Positions 34,078 through 40,949 of a stretch of 40,949 nt of DNA are shown here, in pieces. The DNA is from CAZEJK01 sp964512045. Its GTDB lineage: Bacteria; Acidobacteriota; Thermoanaerobaculia; Thermoanaerobaculales; Sulfomarinibacteraceae. Position 1 is the first letter of the stretch. Each line of letters starts with the position of its first letter. The stretch is taken from the NCBI GenBank assembly GCA_964512045.1, contig CAZEJK010000020.1, positions 1 through 40,949 of the forward strand. The letters run 5' to 3'. A program made the position numbers and the translations under genes. The notes below the pieces were generated by a model, which ran no database searches, was not told where the DNA came from, and was given only the letters and a program-made list of their open reading frames with translations.

Positions 34078-36032
34078 GGGTTTTCCTCCATGTGGTAGAT
34101 CGTCTCGGTCCCGCCAGAGAGGGTGACCCTATCACTGGAGCGATCCCAGGTCAACGTTGACCCAGAGTACGCATTTCCTTTCTCATCTGTAAGATATACC
34201 GGATCTCCCGTCATCAGCATGCGCCCCTCCGCGACGTCGTATCGGGCCTCGTCACCTTCCATGCGCCGCCCTGTGGACTCCTCGGTCATCACAACTTTGT
34301 CGCGGGCCGTGATGACCGTTATCGTGTCCGTGTCGTCCTGGAGGATCTGCAGCCGTGACGCCGTCAAGGTGTGGAGTGTGTCGCTATAGCTCACGTCTCC
34401 GGAGAACACGATGGTCCCGGCGACCCGGTCGTACACGAGGGAGCGCGCAGCGATCAGAACCTCATCCTGGGGAGCTGCTGACGGGTCGAGCTCCGTTGCA
34501 GGCAGCGTCGTACGGACATTTCCGAACGCCTCGAGACGCGCCTGGTTCTGCCGGTAGATGATCTCGTCCGCGACCAGCAGGCGATTGCCCTGCCAGGTCC
34601 TGGCGTTCTCCTTCAAGTGGAGCACCGAGCCGTTCATTGTGGCTTCCAGCGTATCGGCTGCGAACAGCAGGGGCTGGCCCGCCCCTGCGGTACCTTCCGG
34701 AGCGCCGAGAAGGTCGAGGCTCTCGAGCTGGCCTTGAACCGCACCGTGCACGATGGCGCGGCTTTCTCGCTGCCGAATCTCGACTCGGTCACCCGAGACT
34801 CGAGCGTCCTTAGAGACGATTACGGCGCGCTCCTCACCCGACGGAGCGGACTGCAGAACAGTCACCGCCGACTCCGCCAGCAGTCGAGCGGTGTCGGATC
34901 GGGCAGTCATGTCCTCCCCGTACAGCTCGACGTCGTGACGCAGCTCTGCATTGCTCAGCTCGCCGTCGCGGAAACGGAGTGTTGCCTCGCGCGATGATGA
35001 CCAGTGACGGTGACCCGATACGGGTACGCTCTCGATACACACCTGCTCAGTTGCCCGAGCGGTCTGGGGTCCGGTCTCGTCGACAACGGCCCGTAACCGT
35101 TGTGTTTGGACCGTTCGGCGAAGAATCCCCGGCTCCCCTTCCAGCTGCATCTCGATCCATGGACCCGTGGTCGTCATCAGCACTTGCCAGAGGCCGGCGG
35201 CGTCACGGTTACCGATGAGGCGCTCGGTCCAGCCCTGGAGAGATGTCGGAGTGCCGGTCTGTGCGCCGGTGATCTCGACACCGCCCTCGAACGCGACCCT
35301 GCGCACGGGACCGTCTTCACCCTCGAAATCCATGGACGCCGTTGGAGCGCGCACGAGCGATGGACCGAATGCAACGTCCACCCCGTCTGGAAACTGCACG
35401 AACCGTGTGTCCCGCTGGTAGATCAGGCGCGGACAGACCACCACGCCACCCGTTTCTCTCTGGATCAGCACGTCGTTGTGGAGCTCCACCATGTCGTTCT
35501 GCTGGCGGTAGATCGCACCTCCAGAGTGGCCGATCACCTCGTGGCCAGCAAAGAACACTTCCCCCGCAGTCGTGAATGTCTGTGTACGGGCGTTATACTC
35601 ACCGGCTGAGGTGTCGAGAAAACCGCCGCCGGACAGCTCGAGGTGAACGGCGCCGATGAGCTTGGCATCGTGAGTCCGCTCATTGAACTGGGCGCTCTCG
35701 CAGCGCAAGGTGCCGCTTTTCTCTCCTGTCTGGAAGAACTCGAGCTGAACGCCCTCGAGCTCGTGCCATCCTGACGCCATTCCGAGTGTTCTCCGCGCGG
35801 TCAAGTGGAAGACCGTGGTGCCGGCCACGGACTCGGTGTACTCGAAGTCTTCATAGACTCGGACTGTCTCCACCTCACCGTCACCGTTGGCGTTCTGCAC
35901 CTCGGGAGTCGGCAGAGCGATCATCTGTGGCGCGCCGTGCTCTGACTGCATGAACGCAATCACGACGAGTGCCACGACAACGCCGGCCAGCAGCGCTGTG
36001 CTCAGATACCGGATCCAGAGCTGCGCGCTCAC
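34074..36032 (-). CDS. LptC-LptA fusion, periplasmic LPS bridge
   Basis: A 652-residue protein anchored by one N-terminal helix (WIRYLSTALLAGVVVALVVIAFM, about 6-28). Its periplasmic part is a long series of OstA/LptC beta-jellyroll repeats, such as FHLTARRTLGMASGWHELEGV, NERTHDAKLIGAVHLEL, DDVAEGRMLMTGDPVYL-like strands and RVTLSGGTETIYHMEENP at the end. LptC is normally about 190 and LptA about 185 residues; this chain is larger than both together, so it may span more of the periplasm. No separate lptA or lptC is nearby. The start is GTG sharing GTGA with the accA stop; the end shares CTGA with lptB. Confidence 0.85.
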   Translation of the reverse strand: MSAQLWIRYLSTALLAGVVVALVVIAFMQSEHGAPQMIALPTPEVQNANGDGEVETVRVYEDFEYTESVAGTTVFHLTARRTLGMASGWHELEGVQLEFFQTGEKSGTLRCESAQFNERTHDAKLIGAVHLELSGGGFLDTSAGEYNARTQTFTTAGEVFFAGHEVIGHSGGAIYRQQNDMVELHNDVLIQRETGGVVVCPRLIYQRDTRFVQFPDGVDVAFGPSLVRAPTASMDFEGEDGPVRRVAFEGGVEITGAQTGTPTSLQGWTERLIGNRDAAGLWQVLMTTTGPWIEMQLEGEPGILRRTVQTQRLRAVVDETGPQTARATEQVCIESVPVSGHRHWSSSREATLRFRDGELSNAELRHDVELYGEDMTARSDTARLLAESAVTVLQSAPSGEERAVIVSKDARVSGDRVEIRQRESRAIVHGAVQGQLESLDLLGAPEGTAGAGQPLLFAADTLEATMNGSVLHLKENARTWQGNRLLVADEIIYRQNQARLEAFGNVRTTLPATELDPSAAPQDEVLIAARSLVYDRVAGTIVFSGDVSYSDTLHTLTASRLQILQDDTDTITVITARDKVVMTEESTGRRMEGDEARYDVAEGRMLMTGDPVYLTDEKGNAYSGSTLTWDRSSDRVTLSGGTETIYHMEENP

Positions 36033-36982
36033 CGCTCGAAAAAGACTCCGAGCTTCCGAAACCGCTTGAACCGACGCTGGATCAGGAGGTCCGGCTTTGT
36101 TCGCGAAAGCTCCTTCAGATGTCGTTGGATCGAGCTCGCGAGCGTCTGAACTATCACCCCGGGGTCCATGTGCGCACCTCCAGGGGGCTCGGGGATGATC
36201 TCCTCGATGACACCGAACTCCAACAGATCCGATGCGGTGAGGCGGAGGGCTTCGGCGGCCTCGGCGGCCTGTGACTGGTTCTTCCAGAGAATCGCCGCAC
36301 AGCCCTCCGGCGAGATCACGGAGTAGATCGCGTTCTCGAGCATGAGAACCCGATCACCGACGCCAAGGGCGAGCGCTCCGCCAGAGCCGCCTTCACCCGT
36401 GACAACGACGACGACCGGAACCGGGAGCAGGGCCATCTCACGCAGGTTTCGGGCAATCGCTTCGGCCTGTCCGCGCTCCTCTGCATCGATTCCCGGGTAC
36501 GCTCCTGGCGTGTCGACGAATGTGAGGATGGGACGCCGGAACTGTGCAGCCAGCTGCATGATGCGGAGCGCCTTGCGGTATCCCTCTGGACGCGGCATGC
36601 CGAAGTTTCGGCGGACCTTCTCCTGCGTATCGCGACCCTTTTGATGACCGATCATCGCAACCGGCTGTCCATCGAGCATCGCGAAGCCAGAGACGATTGC
36701 GGGATCGTCGGCGAAGGCACGATCGCCGTGGAGCTCCATGAAGTCGGTGGAGAGGCCATGAATGTAGTCGATGGTGTACGGCCGCTCCGGGTGGCGGGCA
36801 AGCTGACACCGCTGCCACCGCGTCAGCGATCCGAACACTTCGTCGATGACCTCGTGAAGACGTCTCTGCGCCTGGTCGATGGCAGATGAGCGCTCGAGGC
36901 TTGGTGAACGGCTTTCCAGCTCGCGAATCTCGTCGCGAACCCTCTCAATCGGCTCGAGAAACGGAATCATTGGAGTTGCCAT
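36029..36982 (-). CDS. accA: Acetyl-CoA carboxylase carboxyltransferase subunit alpha
   Basis: A 317-residue AccA, which with AccD moves the carboxyl group from biotin to acetyl-CoA and so makes malonyl-CoA for fatty acids and lipid A. Clear motifs are HPERPYTIDYI, HGDRAFADDPAIVSG, PEGYRKALRIMQLA, TPGAYPGIDAEERGQAEAIA, VTGEGGSGGALALGVGDRVLMLENA and SPEGCAAILWK. There is no accD in the window. Three starts are in frame; ATG 36982 and ATG 36970 have no ribosome site, and a good promoter has its -10 eight bases before 36982. It is the first gene of the long operon. Confidence 0.95.
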   Translation of the reverse strand: MATPMIPFLEPIERVRDEIRELESRSPSLERSSAIDQAQRRLHEVIDEVFGSLTRWQRCQLARHPERPYTIDYIHGLSTDFMELHGDRAFADDPAIVSGFAMLDGQPVAMIGHQKGRDTQEKVRRNFGMPRPEGYRKALRIMQLAAQFRRPILTFVDTPGAYPGIDAEERGQAEAIARNLREMALLPVPVVVVVTGEGGSGGALALGVGDRVLMLENAIYSVISPEGCAAILWKNQSQAAEAAEALRLTASDLLEFGVIEEIIPEPPGGAHMDPGVIVQTLASSIQRHLKELSRTKPDLLIQRRFKRFRKLGVFFER

Positions 36983-36990
36983 GAAGCGCA

Positions 36991-37019
36991 ATGTAACAGA
37001 GAGGCTTTTGCGGGGTCAA
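36991..37019 (-). promoter_or_regulatory. Promoter of the accA-lpt-rpoN-pts operon
   Basis: TTGACC (37019-37014), a 17-base spacer and TTACAT (36996-36991) on the minus strand. Five of six -35 and four of six -10 positions match consensus. The expected start is near 36984, so the mRNA would begin at or next to ATG 36982 with almost no leader. Confidence 0.6.
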
Positions 37020-37093
37020 CGCGTGCTCGCTGCCGGGGCGACGGCAAACACTCTGCTATCGCGCCCGCGGGCCGCACCCAAAGTGGTACTCCG

Positions 37094-37310
37094 CTGATGC
37101 CGGTCCCGCGCCCGCGTAGCGGTTAGGTGTCAGGTATTGGGTATTAGCTCCCCCGCCCACCCATCTGCCCTTGCAGCGAGCGTTCCCCGCACCCGTCGAT
37201 GCCTGAAGCTCCCAGAGCATGCATTGGGGCGGGCGGGCGGCATTAAGAATTCAAAATTAAGAACTTAGAACTCAACCCAGGCGCTTTGCTTCGAATTTTC
37301 GAAGATGCTG
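37094..37310. repeat. Intergenic repeat, copy C, with AT-rich stretch
   Basis: The 340-bp gap 36983-37322 has no gene. Bases 37097-37160 carry the GCCGGTCCCGCG module of copy A and, in reverse orientation, the GGGGGAGC...ATACCCAATACC module of copy B. Bases 37243-37275 are AT-rich near-repeats of TTAAGAA, TTCAAAA and TTAGAAC. Bases 37284-37308 carry CTTCGAATTTTCGAAG, a near-perfect inverted repeat like the core of copies A and B, then GATGCTGATCCG. Modules of several repeat types seem nested together. Confidence 0.55.
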
Positions 37311-37322
37311 ATCCGTGAGCCG

Positions 37323-38138
37323 CTACGCGCCGTTCACGACCCTGATGATCACGACCGTGATGTTATCGTTGCCGCCTCGGGCGTTGGCCGAGACGATCAA
37401 CGACTGTCCAACGGCATCCAACGTGTCCGACCTCGTCAGCTCCGTCGCGATCTCGTCGTCGGTCAGCATGGAGTTGAGACCGTCGGAGCACAGCACGTAG
37501 ATATCGCCGACGCGGATCTCGGTCTCCAGAACATCGACGCGCGGCTCCACCGAGCCGCCGAGGGCCTGTGTCACAACGTTCTTCAAGGGGTGAGCGCGGG
37601 CAGCGTCCTCAGAAAGAAGACCAGCGGAGACCTGCTCGTGAACCCACGAGTGGTCCTGCGTAAGGAGCTCGAGCTGGTTGTCTCGCCAGCGGTACGCTCG
37701 ACTATCTCCGACGTGACCGATCACGAGCCGCTCGCGAGCGCGTGGACGCAGTGCAACCACCATCGTGGTTCCCATTCCGCGCAGGTCACGGTTCATGCGC
37801 ACAGCGCGAGTGACCTTGTCGTGCCCCGCAAGAATCGCATCGACGAGGAGGTTCGCCTTGGCGCTCCGATGCGCATCCCAGTGCTCTGGCCACGTCTCAT
37901 CTTCCGAAAGGTGGCTCTGCTCGAGGATGTGCACCACCTCGTCGGCGGCCATCCTGGAGGCCACCTCGCCTGCCGCATGACCGCCCATGCCGTCAGCGAC
38001 GAGGTACAGATCCAGGTCCGGGTCGACAACGTACACATCCTCGTTGAGGCGGCGCTTCATCCCGACGTCTGTTCCCCCCCACGCCTCGATGGCAAGGCTG
38101 GGTACGCTATCGTTCGCTTCTGCAACACCCATGCTCAC
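37323..38138 (-). CDS. PP2C-family serine/threonine phosphatase
   Basis: A 271-residue Mn/Mg-dependent protein phosphatase of the PrpC/Stp type. All the metal motifs are visible: DVGMKRRLNED (24-34), VADGMGGHAAGE (48-59), GHVGDSRAYRW, CSDGLNSML and GGNDNITVVIIR. Such enzymes remove phosphate from Ser/Thr, often opposing a Hanks kinase; none is in the window. GTG 38138 overlaps the dnaJ-TPR stop as GTGA. The two are co-transcribed. Confidence 0.94.
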   Translation of the reverse strand: MSMGVAEANDSVPSLAIEAWGGTDVGMKRRLNEDVYVVDPDLDLYLVADGMGGHAAGEVASRMAADEVVHILEQSHLSEDETWPEHWDAHRSAKANLLVDAILAGHDKVTRAVRMNRDLRGMGTTMVVALRPRARERLVIGHVGDSRAYRWRDNQLELLTQDHSWVHEQVSAGLLSEDAARAHPLKNVVTQALGGSVEPRVDVLETEIRVGDIYVLCSDGLNSMLTDDEIATELTRSDTLDAVGQSLIVSANARGGNDNITVVIIRVVNGA

Positions 38139-38797
38139 GACTTTCGCCGGAACAGTCCCATGACCTTATCTGCCGCCTTCTCGTCCTCTCCATCAGCGGT
38201 GGCCAGAGCCTGTTGTGCTTTCGCGTTGGTGGGATCCAGGGCCAAGGCCTGCTGGGCGAAGCGCTCTGCTCTCGCCTGCATACCGGCCTCGGCGAACTGT
38301 CGAGCCGCCTCGGCGAGAATTGCCGGGTTTGACGACTCGTGGCGCGCTGCCTGCTCGATATGGCGGAGGGCATCCTTTTTCTTGGCGGGGATTTGGAAGA
38401 GAGCGAGCGACAAGAAGTAGTGGGCCCTCGAGTTTGTATCGTCATGATGGATCGCCATCTGGAGGTTGTCGCATGCTTCGACGACCTTCCCGTCTTTGAG
38501 CTGCTGTGCACCGACGGCCGCCAGCTTCTTGGCGATTTCCTTGGGATCCGTGGCCTGTCGGTTGCTGGAGACGCTGGACAGCTCGCGATCGTACCGGTCT
38601 CGTTTCTCGGGGTCGCGGAGGACGTTGAATGCTTCGGTGATTGCCTGAAACCGCTCCTCGGCCTGTGCACGTTCATTGCCAGAGAACAGATCCGGGTGTT
38701 GCTGTCGAGTGAGGTCGCGAAACGCCTTCCGGATTTCCTTCTCCGAGGCGTGCGTCTCGACACCAAGGATGTCGTATAGAGACTTCCGATGGGCCAT
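38135..38797 (-). CDS. J-domain protein with TPR-like repeats
   Basis: A 220-residue protein. Residues 5-70 are a J domain (YDILGVETHASEKEIRKAFRDLT) with the HPD motif at 34-36 (QHPDLF) that stimulates DnaK. Residues about 85-205 are TPR-like helices (VEACDNLQMAIHHDDTNSRAHYFLSLALFQIP and RFAQQALALDPTNAKAQQALA). It lacks the Gly/Phe and zinc-finger regions of DnaJ, so it is a type III co-chaperone, perhaps an adaptor. AGGTAGGTAG lies upstream of the ATG. No promoter was clear in the 152-bp gap behind it; TATGGT is the best -10. Confidence 0.88.
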   Translation of the reverse strand: MAHRKSLYDILGVETHASEKEIRKAFRDLTRQQHPDLFSGNERAQAEERFQAITEAFNVLRDPEKRDRYDRELSSVSSNRQATDPKEIAKKLAAVGAQQLKDGKVVEACDNLQMAIHHDDTNSRAHYFLSLALFQIPAKKKDALRHIEQAARHESSNPAILAEAARQFAEAGMQARAERFAQQALALDPTNAKAQQALATADGEDEKAADKVMGLFRRKS

Positions 38798-38949
38798 TGT
38801 CTGCTACCTACCTGTCAATCTCATCCACACACTGTGTACCATAGCCGGACCGACCGTGCAATGTGGTGCGGGTGAGATGCGAGACGTTGGAGAGATTTCT
38901 GCGCGAGCCCTTGGGTGGAAGGAAGGTGTTGCACGATGGGCGCTGGGCA

Positions 38950-40032
38950 TCAACGTCTCCGCTCAAGCATCCTGTGGGCGTGCTTGCGGACCTCCGGGTG
39001 CACATTACGGTTCCGAGCGAGCCTTTCGACATCCTTCCGATTCAGGCGGTTTATGAATCCGATCGCCGTCCGCAGCGGTGTCTTGGGGTTTTGTGCCAGA
39101 AGATAGACGATGGAGTACTTGCGCAGCCACTTCGGATTGGTGGCGATGCCGCGAACGACCTCGTCTGAAACGCTCTTCGACGCAGCGATCTTCTCGATCT
39201 CGTTGTCTGTGAGCTTCGGGCTCGCGAGCACGGCCCGCGCCACCAGATGGTTGCGTGAGTTGACGAGAATTGATCGTTCCTCTCTGCTTCCCTTGAGCGC
39301 CGCGATGATCTTCTCCGGAACTGTCATCTTCAGCAGCTTTGCGTAGGCGCCCTGGTCGTTGGCGTCAGCCTCGTCGATCAGCTCGGCGTCAGGGTTACGA
39401 GGCCGCGGCATGGTGTCCTCAGCCGGTAGTCGAGCGCCGATCGCCAACAACGCGTCGAGAGCCTGGCGGACGCTCGGTCCTGGCCCAACAACGTCGAGGA
39501 GCGCCTCCTCGCGTTGTGCCGCCTTCGCTGCTTTCTCGATGAACTCCTCTTCGAACTCATGGACTCTGCGCAGAATCACATGCGTGACCCGGGGGTTCTG
39601 GCGGAGCTCCTCGAGGAGCTCGAGACAGCCCAGCATGCGCACCTGGTTGGTCATTATGATGTCTTGGATAAGAGGAGAGCCGTGACGCGCCAGAAGGCGG
39701 AGCGTCTCGTCCGAGACTAACCGGTGCTGGCTGACAGCTTCCCAGATCGGTTCCTCGTCGCGCACCCGCACAAGCAGGTCCAGCTCGAGACTGTCCAGCT
39801 CGGCCGAGCGAACCCACGAGCAGAGGGTTGTTGCCTCCTCCTCCCTGAGCGAGGTCGTTGCCTGCTCAGCAACCTCTTCCGCAGCGTCTGTCGTGAGCAG
39901 CAGTTGCAGGCGGATGAGATCCTCGCGAGAGACCGGCAGTAGCCCCTGGGCGGCGAACAAACGCACCTGATGCGGTACCATGCCGCTGCGCAGACCACTC
40001 AGGAGCTGTTGGACGCTATCGCTCTGACTCAT
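38950..40032 (-). CDS. Helical-repeat protein of unknown function
   Basis: A protein of about 360 residues, alpha-helical throughout, with no signal or membrane segment. The C-terminal third has short helical repeats with LASPKLTDNEIEKIAASKSVSDEVVRGIATNPKWL, TPLRTAIGFINRLNRKDVERLARNRNVHPEVR and similar spacing. They resemble HEAT/leucine-rich-variant repeats known in deltaproteobacterial proteins. The N-terminal part reads as a similar solenoid (VSREDLIRLQLLL). I chose ATG 40032 with GGTGGAGAG just before it, overlapping the HTH gene by 17 bases; a TTG at 40056 is possible. No partner or substrate is evident. Confidence 0.75.
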   Translation of the reverse strand: MSQSDSVQQLLSGLRSGMVPHQVRLFAAQGLLPVSREDLIRLQLLLTTDAAEEVAEQATTSLREEEATTLCSWVRSAELDSLELDLLVRVRDEEPIWEAVSQHRLVSDETLRLLARHGSPLIQDIIMTNQVRMLGCLELLEELRQNPRVTHVILRRVHEFEEEFIEKAAKAAQREEALLDVVGPGPSVRQALDALLAIGARLPAEDTMPRPRNPDAELIDEADANDQGAYAKLLKMTVPEKIIAALKGSREERSILVNSRNHLVARAVLASPKLTDNEIEKIAASKSVSDEVVRGIATNPKWLRKYSIVYLLAQNPKTPLRTAIGFINRLNRKDVERLARNRNVHPEVRKHAHRMLERRR

Positions 40033-40852
40033 CTCTCCACCGGGACCTGGGTTCAACGGACTGCGTGCTCACGGCCAGATGCACAACCTCTCCCGACTCT
40101 CCGAGATCCGCATACGCCTGGCCGGATACGTACAGGGTCACTGCTCCGGCATTGCCTAACGTCAGAACGATAGGCCCTGGCAGCTCGTCGGCTAGCGACT
40201 CGCCCGGTCCGAGCTGTCGCTGCTCGACGCGGCCAGCGACATCGCGGTAGCGGATCCAACACTCCGACGTTACCTCCACCCGAAAGCGCACAAGCTCAGG
40301 GTTCTCATAGGTATCTGGCGTCTGCACAGGCGTTGTCATGGAAGCTACCGTGGGCGACGGAACCGCCGATCGGTTCCGACCAGGATCTCCACCGTGCGCC
40401 GAGCTACCAACCGTCGATCCCTCCACTGGACTGGCGTCACGCGACTGGATGCCCAGCACGAGCAAGACAGCACCGATGATGATCGCGAGAGCGATCGGAA
40501 TCCAGACATGCCAGTTGATCCGTCGAGGCGTGGCGGGTGACGCCACGGTCAGGACCAGAGGTTGCGAACCGGAGCTGATGCGATGGTGCTCCCAGGCAGC
40601 ATCGAACAGGCGACTCCACTCGTCCGGGTCGCCGTGGATCAGGTGAGCGTACTGACGGACGAAGTTGCGGGAGAACACCAGCTCGGGCAGGTACTGAAAC
40701 CGTCCCGACTCCAGAGCTTCGAGAATCCGGACGGAAACCTTGGTCTCCGCTGCAATCTCTGCCAGCGTTCGACCGGCCTCCACACGGGCATTACGAAGCG
40801 CATGTCCAAACGATTTTGGTGTTTGCGGTGTCTCCATCTCCGGACCAGTCAC
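40016..40852 (-). CDS. RodZ-like HTH protein with DUF4115 domain
   Basis: A 278-residue inner-membrane protein with the RodZ plan. An N-terminal helix-turn-helix (14-85, FGHALRNARVEAGRTLAEIAAETKVSVRILEALESGRFQYLP) lies in the cytosol. One membrane helix follows at about 113-135 (WHVWIPIALAIIIGAVLLVLG), then a Ser/Thr/Pro linker. The C-terminal periplasmic DUF4115 domain has VEVTSECWIRYRD...LTLGNAGAVTLYVSGQ. RodZ links MreB to the wall machinery, but no mre genes are here, so I keep the name general. GTG 40852 has TACAAT six bases upstream and no ribosome site; ATG 40837 is an alternative. It overlaps the next gene by 17 bases. Confidence 0.85.
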   Translation of the reverse strand: MTGPEMETPQTPKSFGHALRNARVEAGRTLAEIAAETKVSVRILEALESGRFQYLPELVFSRNFVRQYAHLIHGDPDEWSRLFDAAWEHHRISSGSQPLVLTVASPATPRRINWHVWIPIALAIIIGAVLLVLGIQSRDASPVEGSTVGSSAHGGDPGRNRSAVPSPTVASMTTPVQTPDTYENPELVRFRVEVTSECWIRYRDVAGRVEQRQLGPGESLADELPGPIVLTLGNAGAVTLYVSGQAYADLGESGEVVHLAVSTQSVEPRSRWRDESER

Positions 40853-40858
40853 CGATGG

Positions 40859-40864
40859 ATTGTA
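40859..40864 (-). promoter_or_regulatory. -10 hexamer of RodZ-like gene
   Basis: TACAAT on the minus strand ends six bases before GTG 40852, with no -35 that I can match and no Shine-Dalgarno site. It fits a leaderless mRNA. Confidence 0.45.
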
Positions 40865-40929
40865 ACACTGACTCCGACCTCAGCTGAGCGGTTCTGCCGG
40901 CGATCTGCACCAATCTCCTGCGCTCCAGC

Positions 40930-40949
40930 GACTTCGGAAAATGCTCGAC
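40930..40949. repeat. Partial intergenic repeat, copy D
   Basis: CTTCGGAAAATGCTCGAC at the right edge resembles CTTCGAAAATGCGAAG of copy B (17539-17554). It is cut by the window end, so the match is short and tentative. Confidence 0.3.

Overview
The window is chromosomal DNA from a Gram-negative (diderm), high-GC bacterium. It carries lipopolysaccharide transport genes (lptB, a fused lptF-lptG and a fused lptC-lptA), sigma-54, the Mla-independent Lpt route only, and a regulatory PTS with HPr kinase. The run lptC/A-lptB-rpoN-hpf-ptsN-hprK-rapZ-EIIA(Man)-ptsH-ptsI resembles the order I know from Deltaproteobacteria such as Geobacter. The two Lpt fusions and the neighbours accA, dnaJ-TPR and PP2C are unusual, so I would not name a phylum. 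There are no phages, IS elements, CRISPR arrays, rRNA or tRNA genes that I can see. About 36 protein genes fill the window and most are housekeeping.

Layout. 1-3218: a beta-ketoacyl-synthase homologue with a large insert and an Mrp/NBP35 ATPase, both leftward. 3219-8894: rightward genes for a divergent alanine-dehydrogenase-like protein, a CoA-transferase, MurF and 4-alpha-glucanotransferase. 8928-10559: a leftward secreted CAP-domain protein. 10670-13798: a GshB-like ATP-grasp enzyme and MetG. 14066-17483: two unknown proteins, a DEDDy exonuclease, ScpA and ScpB. 17787-20819: a small membrane protein and an 809-residue LptF-LptG fusion. 20820-21309: a non-coding block with a duplicated cluster of DnaA-box-like nonamers and an AT-rich stretch, beside parB-parA (21310-23173). 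23567-26307: a bifunctional-nuclease-family protein, MiaB and a secreted coiled-coil protein.

26422-36982 is one tightly packed leftward operon with 1-17 bp overlaps or very short gaps at most junctions: accA, lptCA, lptB, rpoN, hpf, ptsN, hprK, rapZ, EIIA(Man), ptsH, ptsI. It links fatty-acid precursor supply, LPS export, sigma-54, ribosome hibernation and a PTS that lacks any EIIB/EIIC permease here and so looks purely regulatory. 37323-40852 holds PP2C phosphatase, DnaJ-TPR, a repeat protein and a RodZ-like protein, all leftward.

The most unusual points are the condensed Lpt system (two fusions plus an LptB whose best start is CTG), the DnaA-box array next to parAB, a family of intergenic repeats found only in the gaps, several transcription-unit heads that look leaderless, a 110-residue insert in the ketosynthase, and loss of the substrate-binding lysines in the alanine-dehydrogenase-like protein. 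All calls come from reading the sequence; no database search was possible.
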